The translations under genes were made by a program, and so were the position numbers. DNA of 9,613 bases from Sulfuricurvum sp. GTDB taxonomy: Bacteria; Campylobacterota; Campylobacteria; Campylobacterales; Sulfurimonadaceae. The stretch is from the NCBI GenBank assembly GCA_022729835.1, contig DZBC01000067.1, positions 1 through 9,613 on the forward strand. Reading direction: 5' to 3'. The notes under the pieces were generated by a model. That model was not told the origin of the DNA, ran no database searches, and saw only the letters and a program-made list of their open reading frames with translations. Below, one piece after another: positions 6,039 through 9,613 of the stretch (within the stretch, counting starts at the first letter, position 1; every line of letters begins with the position of its first letter).

Positions 6039-7061
6039 ATGGCACTCAACGTCTATTACGACAAAGATTGTAATATCGAGATCATTAAAGGTAAAAAAGT
6101 GGCCATGATCGGCTTTGGTAGTCAAGGTCATGCACATGCGGAAAATCTCCGCGACAGTGGCGTTGAGGTTATTATCGGCCTTAGAGCAAACGGCTCAAGC
6201 TGGAAAAAAGCTGAGGCTAAAGGCTTTAAAGTCATGAATGTTGCCCAGGCGAGTGCGGAAGCCGACGTGGTGATGATTTTGTTGCCGGATGAAAGTCAGG
6301 CGGAAATCTATAGCAATGAGATCGCCCCCAACCTTAAAAGCGGTGCAACGATCGCTTTTGGACATGGTTTTAATATCCACTATGGCCGCGTTAAACCTGC
6401 GAGCGACATCAATGTCATGATGGTCGCCCCAAAAGCTCCAGGCCACACCGTACGCAGTGAATTTGTCAAAGGTGGAGGCATTCCTGATCTGATCGCCATC
6501 CATGCTGACCCCAGCGGCAACACTAAAGATTTGGCGCTCTCTTACGCCTCAGCCATCGGTGGCGGACGCACGGGCATTATTGAGACGACTTTCAAAGATG
6601 AGACTGAGACCGACCTTTTCGGCGAACAAGCGGTACTTTGCGGCGGCGTAAGCGCCCTGATTCAGGCAGGCTTTGAGACGCTGGTTGAGGCGGGATATCC
6701 CGAAGAGATGGCTTACTTCGAGTGTCTGCACGAGATGAAGCTGATCGTCGATCTGATCTTTGAAGGCGGCATCAAAGATATGCGCTACTCTATCTCCAAC
6801 ACCGCAGAGTACGGTGATATGGTTTCAGGTCCGCGCGTCATCAACGAGACTTCCAAAGCAGCCATGAAAGAGATCCTCAAAGAGATTCAAAACGGCAAAT
6901 TCGCCAAAGATTTCATCCTCGAGGGGATGAGCGGCTATCCGCGCATGAATGCCGAGCGCAAGAACCTCGCCGCACACCCCGTAGAGGTGACCGGCGAGCA
7001 TTTGCGTGACATGATGCCGTGGATCAAAAAGAACAAAATCGTCGATCAGAACAGAAACTGA
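6039..7061 (+). CDS. ilvC: Ketol-acid reductoisomerase (class I, short form)
   Basis: IlvC converts 2-acetolactate or 2-aceto-2-hydroxybutyrate into the dihydroxy acids of valine, isoleucine and leucine synthesis, using Mg2+ and NAD(P)H. The 340-residue protein has the Rossmann motif GFGSQGHA (25-32), a GLR...SSW loop (47-55) of the type usually linked with NADPH, the active-site HG in AFGHG (H109) and the APKAPGH segment. The knotted C-terminal domain has metal ligands D192 and E196 in TDLFGEQ, with further conserved Glu residues at 228 and 232. Length and domain layout fit class I. It is probably transcribed alone, from the promoter at 5992 to the hairpin at 7074. In C. jejuni, from memory, it is followed by the same two genes as here. 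Confidence 0.98.
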   Translation: MALNVYYDKDCNIEIIKGKKVAMIGFGSQGHAHAENLRDSGVEVIIGLRANGSSWKKAEAKGFKVMNVAQASAEADVVMILLPDESQAEIYSNEIAPNLKSGATIAFGHGFNIHYGRVKPASDINVMMVAPKAPGHTVRSEFVKGGGIPDLIAIHADPSGNTKDLALSYASAIGGGRTGIIETTFKDETETDLFGEQAVLCGGVSALIQAGFETLVEAGYPEEMAYFECLHEMKLIVDLIFEGGIKDMRYSISNTAEYGDMVSGPRVINETSKAAMKEILKEIQNGKFAKDFILEGMSGYPRMNAERKNLAAHPVEVTGEHLRDMMPWIKKNKIVDQNRN

Positions 7062-7073
7062 TCACATCTACGG

Positions 7074-7108
7074 GTACGGTTTGGGCCGTATCCAACCGTA
7101 CGCATTTT
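7074..7108 (+). terminator. Rho-independent terminator candidate after ilvC
   Basis: GTACGGTT (7074-7081) pairs with AACCGTAC (7094-7101) over eight bases. The stem extends inward by two more G-C pairs across one bulged T, leaving a seven-base loop. A short T run (7105-7108) follows after three bases. It begins 12 bases after the ilvC stop. The stem is strong but the T tract is short, so termination may be partial. Confidence 0.6.
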
Positions 7109-7112
7109 GATA

Positions 7113-7150
7113 TTCCCTTTTATTTGGGAACTCTTTTCCCTCTGTATCAT
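7113..7150 (+). promoter_or_regulatory. Competing hairpin arms and possible -10 box before the deacetylase gene
   Basis: TTCCC (7113-7117), GGGAA (7126-7130) and TTCCC (7136-7140) allow the central arm to pair with either flank, giving two mutually exclusive 5-bp hairpins. TATCAT at 7145-7150 is a one-mismatch -10 box 26 bases before the next gene. A promoter here would place the arms in its -35 region and not in the transcript. Which reading is right cannot be settled from sequence. Confidence 0.3.
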
Positions 7151-7161
7151 CCACCATCTCT

Positions 7162-7171
7162 TTACATGTAG
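7162..7171. repeat. TTACATGTAG palindrome, copy 4
   Basis: TACATGTA at 7163-7170 directly abuts and partly forms the AGGA ribosome binding site of the gene starting at 7177. The outer pair of the 10-mer is mismatched. Confidence 0.75.
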
Positions 7172-7176
7172 GACCA

Positions 7177-8217
7177 ATGACCAAACGAAAACAGACCAAA
7201 AAAGTCACTTCTACGCCGCTTGTGATCAAGTATCTCTCTTTAGCCGCCATTGCTTTATTGATGCTTGGTATTGCAGGTCTGTCGGGATATTATTTTGGCT
7301 TTGAGAGCGGGCAAGAGCAGACGAAGGCGCAATTAGCGCAAGAGCAGGCCCAAGCCAAAAAAGTGATCGAAGAGTTGCAAAGTGCGGCTGAAACCCAAGT
7401 CCAAAAAAGCCGTAATGAGCAGCTCGGCGAGCTACTTAAAAAGCATGAGGAGGTAGCCGCAGCAGAGCCGCAACCGCCCGTGGCAGAAGTAGCCACATCA
7501 GAAGTAGCCGCGACGCATGAATATGAAAATGTGCCGCCTGAAGGCCCAAAGCGTGAAGCGACCAAAAAAGCCACTTTGCCCAAGCTCGCTATCATCATTG
7601 ATGATGTTGCGTTTGCCCGCGATGTTGCGGCGATCAAAGCGTTAAATATTCCTTTGACCCTCTCTTTTTTGCCTCCCAACAAACGTCACCCAGATTCGGC
7701 GCAGCTTGCGGCCAAGGAGCCCTTTTATATGCTGCATCTTCCGCTTGAAGCGATGAATTTTTCTGCGGAAGAGCATCACACTCTTTATGTCAAAGATAGC
7801 CAGCAGCGTATTAGCGAGCGCATCGCGGAGCTGCGCAAGATTTTTCCTAAGACGACTTATGTGAACAACCATACCGGAAGCCGTTTTACAGCCAATGAGG
7901 TGGCGATGAATCGGCTGGGTTTTGCTTTGCGTCAGGAGAAGATGCACTTTATCGACAGCCGTACGACAGCCGAAACGAAAGTTCCCAAAGTGATGCAAAA
8001 TTTCAATCTGCCCTATGTAGCAAGAGACGTTTTCTTGGATCATGTGGCCGATGTTCAGGCGATCAAGAAGCAGATTCGTAGGGCAGTGGAGATCGCCAAG
8101 CAAAGCGGTAGTGCGATCGCGATAGGCCATCCACGCAAAGAGACACTGCGGGCCTTGCGGGAGTCGAGCGATGTACTGCGTGAAGTTCAGTTGGTGCGGA
8201 TTGATCATTACATGTAA
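7177..8217 (+). CDS. Membrane-anchored divergent polysaccharide deacetylase family protein (YibQ-like)
   Basis: The 346-residue protein starts with a basic cytoplasmic tail and one membrane segment (about residues 17-40), probably a signal anchor. A Gln/Glu/Ala-rich probable coiled coil (about 43-95) and a Pro/Ala-rich linker follow. From about 135 on it matches the divergent polysaccharide deacetylase family: KLAIIIDDVAF with D142 and D143, the MLHLPLE strand (185-191), YVNNHTGSRF (228-237), FIDSRTT (258-264) and AIAIGHPR (313-320). The anchor predicts that this domain lies in the periplasm. The substrate is unknown; a glycan or envelope role is inference from the fold. AGGA (7170-7173) lies only three bases before the ATG, an unusually short spacing. 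The stop codon lies within a TTACATGTAA palindrome. In C. jejuni, from memory, a homologue sits between ilvC and dprA. Confidence 0.9.
   Translation: MTKRKQTKKVTSTPLVIKYLSLAAIALLMLGIAGLSGYYFGFESGQEQTKAQLAQEQAQAKKVIEELQSAAETQVQKSRNEQLGELLKKHEEVAAAEPQPPVAEVATSEVAATHEYENVPPEGPKREATKKATLPKLAIIIDDVAFARDVAAIKALNIPLTLSFLPPNKRHPDSAQLAAKEPFYMLHLPLEAMNFSAEEHHTLYVKDSQQRISERIAELRKIFPKTTYVNNHTGSRFTANEVAMNRLGFALRQEKMHFIDSRTTAETKVPKVMQNFNLPYVARDVFLDHVADVQAIKKQIRRAVEIAKQSGSAIAIGHPRKETLRALRESSDVLREVQLVRIDHYM
8208..8217. repeat. TTACATGTAA palindrome, copy 5
   Basis: A perfect 10-bp palindrome that supplies the last codons and the stop of the deacetylase gene (..TAC ATG TAA). Confidence 0.8.
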
Positions 8218-8224
8218 CTAAGCG

Positions 8225-8247
8225 TGGCAAAATATGGCATTTTGTCA
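8225..8247. repeat. 9-bp inverted repeat between the deacetylase gene and dprA
   Basis: TGGCAAAAT (8225-8233) and ATTTTGTCA (8239-8247) form a nine-pair stem with one G-T wobble and a five-base loop, eight bases after the preceding stop. It is AT-rich and has no T tract after it, so it is a poor intrinsic terminator. It could be an operator-like dyad or an mRNA hairpin. Its right arm ends on the A of the upstream candidate ATG of dprA. Confidence 0.5.
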
Positions 8248-8260
8248 TGAAAATAGAAGA

Positions 8261-8281
8261 TTTTTTTGCCCAAGCTATAAT
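8261..8281 (+). promoter_or_regulatory. Putative promoter of dprA
   Basis: TATAAT at 8276-8281 is a perfect -10 box with a seven-base T run (8261-8267) upstream, a pattern fitting Campylobacterota promoters that lack a clear -35. Transcription would start near 8288, allowing translation from ATG 8307 but not from the ATG at 8247. Confidence 0.5.
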
Positions 8282-8293
8282 AAATGCAAAAAA

Positions 8294-8297
8294 TGGA
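8294..8297 (+). promoter_or_regulatory. Weak ribosome binding site for dprA
   Basis: TGGA lies nine bases before ATG 8307. It is weak, but no better site precedes the upstream ATG at 8247. Confidence 0.4.
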
Positions 8298-8306
8298 TCA
8301 CCCTTG

Positions 8307-9095
8307 ATGTACCGCATAGAAGAGCCGATTGAAGCGCTAAAATCGATGAAGCGTGCCCCCTCCATGCTCTTTGCGGAGGGGAATGGGGGGCTTTTGCAGC
8401 GGCGCATGGTAAGTATTATCGGTAGCCGAAACCCCAATCCCTATACCCGCACTATGACACAGCGTTTGGCTTCTGCGCTCTCAAATTCCGGCTTGGTTGT
8501 GGTGAGCGGCGCTGCGATGGGGGTGGATGCTATTGCCCATCTAGGCGCAGGTGCAGCGCACACTGTCGCTGTTTTGCCCTGTGGGATTGATCTGGATTAT
8601 CCTGCGATCAACAAGAAGATGTTGCAGCAGATACGGCGCGAGGGGCTTTGCATCAGCCAGTTCGAGGAGGGCTTCAAGGCAACACCGTGGAGTTTTGTCG
8701 TGCGAAATGAAGTGGTTGTAGCACTGGGCGAAGTGCTGATTGTCACACAGGCGGATGTGGACAGCGGTAGCATGAGAAGTGTCGCGTACGCACAGCGTAT
8801 GGGCAAAAAGATCTACGTTTTACCGCATCGCTTGCACGAAAGTGAAGGGAGCAATGCGCTTTTGGCGGAGGCTCAGGCCCAAGCGATCTATGATATCGAG
8901 GCGTTTGCGGCGTCGTTTCGCGCCCCTGAGGCCGCGCCTTTGGAAGCTGATCCTTTTCTTGACTTTTGTGCGACGATGCCCACGTGTGAAGAGGCGACGG
9001 CAAAATATGCAGTGCGTCTTTTTGAGGCGGAGCTAGAGGGTTTGGTGGAGATTAAAAACGGTCGCGTTATTCCTACTGGGCGCTTGATCGGCTAA
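8307..9095 (+). CDS. dprA: DNA-processing protein DprA
   Basis: DprA binds single-stranded DNA entering during natural transformation and loads RecA on it. The Rossmann-like DprA core shows SIIGSRNP (36-43), the SGAAMGVDAIAH loop (67-78), a CGIDLDYPAIN segment, an RNE in place of the usual RNR/RNRII (133-135) and SGSM (153-156). The last 45 residues look like the winged-helix DprA C-terminal domain. I start it at ATG 8307 because MYRIEEPIEALKSMKRAP fits the short N-terminus I expect in this phylum, and because the 60 bases upstream hold a TATAAT box and AT-rich codons unlike the gene body. The same frame is open from ATG 8247, which would add 20 residues. The stop overlaps the queA stop on the other strand. 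Confidence 0.93.
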   Translation: MYRIEEPIEALKSMKRAPSMLFAEGNGGLLQRRMVSIIGSRNPNPYTRTMTQRLASALSNSGLVVVSGAAMGVDAIAHLGAGAAHTVAVLPCGIDLDYPAINKKMLQQIRREGLCISQFEEGFKATPWSFVVRNEVVVALGEVLIVTQADVDSGSMRSVAYAQRMGKKIYVLPHRLHESEGSNALLAEAQAQAIYDIEAFAASFRAPEAAPLEADPFLDFCATMPTCEEATAKYAVRLFEAELEGLVEIKNGRVIPTGRLIG

Positions 9096-9613
9096 AGAAT
9101 CAGCATTGCGTCGCCATAGCTGTAAAATCGGTAACGCTGAGCGATTGCTTCGTTGTAGAGTTCTAGGGTCTTTTCAACGCCGACAAAAGAGGCGACCAGC
9201 ATCAATAGCGTTGATTGCGGCAGATGGAAATTGGTGATCAGGTGGTTGACCCGTTGCGGAGGATTGAGCGGATGCAAAAAGAGGTTGGCTTCTCCTGATT
9301 TTTGACGGGTGCGGACGTAGTATTCGATGCTACGTGTTGCGGTTGTCCCCACCGCCAAGAGCGGACGCGATGCGTCGATCAGGGCTTGCGCTTGGGGACT
9401 GATGGCGAAATATTCACTGTGCATTGGATGATCGGTGATACGTGCGCATGAGACTGGCTTAAACGTACCCGAGCCTACATGTAAGGTTAAAAATGCGTGG
9501 GGAAAGCGCCGACACAGCGCATCAAACTGGGTATCGCTAAAGTGCAGTGACGCAGTAGGCGCTGCGACAGCGCCTTCGTATCTGGCGAAGACACTTTGGT
9601 AGTCGCGCACATC
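9092..9613 (-). CDS. queA: tRNA preQ1(34) S-adenosylmethionine ribosyltransferase-isomerase, C-terminal half (cut by window edge)
   Basis: QueA transfers and rearranges the ribosyl group of S-adenosylmethionine onto preQ1 at tRNA position 34, making epoxyqueuosine. The visible 173 residues hold hallmarks of the C-terminal half: DYQSVFARYEGAVAAPTASLHF, LTLHVGSGTFKPV, HSEYF, AVGTTATRSIE and TNFHLPQSTLLMLVASFVG, ending YSYGDAMLIL. Roughly the N-terminal 170 residues lie beyond the window, and the frame is open through the last base. Many QueA proteins have PTAGLHF where this one has PTASLHF, a Gly-to-Ser change that may be normal in this lineage. The TAG stop overlaps the dprA TAA tail to tail by four bases. 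Confidence 0.97.
   Translation of the reverse strand, partial: DVRDYQSVFARYEGAVAAPTASLHFSDTQFDALCRRFPHAFLTLHVGSGTFKPVSCARITDHPMHSEYFAISPQAQALIDASRPLLAVGTTATRSIEYYVRTRQKSGEANLFLHPLNPPQRVNHLITNFHLPQSTLLMLVASFVGVEKTLELYNEAIAQRYRFYSYGDAMLIL
9475..9484. repeat. CTACATGTAA palindrome, copy 6
   Basis: TACATGTA at 9476-9483 inside queA. On the minus strand it is read in frame as TTA CAT GTA, giving the conserved Leu-His-Val of the LHVGSGTF motif. Confidence 0.75.

Noticed and set aside
5822..6049. Minus-strand 75-codon frame across the ilvC promoter
   Set aside because: It covers the ilvC start and promoter, has no ribosome binding site I can see and no family features; it is best explained as a chance frame.
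7062..7176. Riboswitch or leader peptide downstream of ilvC
   Set aside because: No conserved ligand-binding motif or short coding frame with regulatory codons is visible; only small hairpins.
7642..8208. Minus-strand 188-codon frame opposite the deacetylase gene
   Set aside because: It is opposite the conserved deacetylase motifs and has no features of its own.

Overview
The window looks like ordinary chromosomal core sequence from a Campylobacterota (former Epsilonproteobacteria) bacterium. The evidence is gene content, gene order and family-level sequence features. From memory, rpmH-rnpA-yidD-yidC-jag-mnmE and ilvC-(divergent polysaccharide deacetylase)-dprA are two separate conserved blocks in Campylobacter jejuni, with ruvX at the end of the second. 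Base composition looks close to balanced by eye, which is high for Campylobacter or Helicobacter and fits an environmental lineage such as the Sulfurimonas/Sulfuricurvum/Sulfurovum group. That finer placement is inference.

Layout. Positions 1-112 hold the start of an unrecognised minus-strand gene, cut by the window edge. A divergent intergenic region (113-250) carries the likely rpmH promoter. A tight seven-gene plus-strand unit follows (251-5127): rpmH, rnpA, yidD, yidC, jag/khpB, mnmE and ruvX. Every junction is a gap of 8 nt or less, or an overlap. An unrecognised minus-strand gene (5128-5775) meets ruvX tail to tail with no bases between them. A 263-nt intergenic region (5776-6038) carries a clear -10 box for ilvC. 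ilvC (6039-7061) ends in a hairpin terminator candidate. The divergent polysaccharide deacetylase gene (7177-8217) and dprA (8307-9095) follow. The C-terminal half of queA (9092-9613, minus strand) overlaps the dprA stop codon.

How the genes work together. The first unit joins ribosome and RNA biogenesis (L34, the RNase P protein subunit, the RNA-binding protein Jag), membrane protein insertion (YidD, YidC) and tRNA modification (MnmE), with RuvX acting in RNA or DNA processing. ilvC gives branched-chain amino acid synthesis. The deacetylase-like protein is predicted to be membrane anchored with its domain outside the cytoplasm. DprA acts on incoming single-stranded DNA in transformation. QueA makes the queuosine precursor in tRNA.

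I found no new multi-gene system, mobile element, CRISPR array, tRNA or rRNA. The most striking signal is the palindrome TACATGTA, usually as TTACATGTAA. It occurs six times, where about 0.15 would be expected by chance in a random sequence of this length. It lies in genes, beside ribosome binding sites and across a stop codon. Other points of interest are the displaced ruvX, two tail-to-tail junctions with no intergenic room, start-site questions at rnpA and dprA, a 9-bp dyad before dprA, and competing hairpin arms between ilvC and the deacetylase gene.
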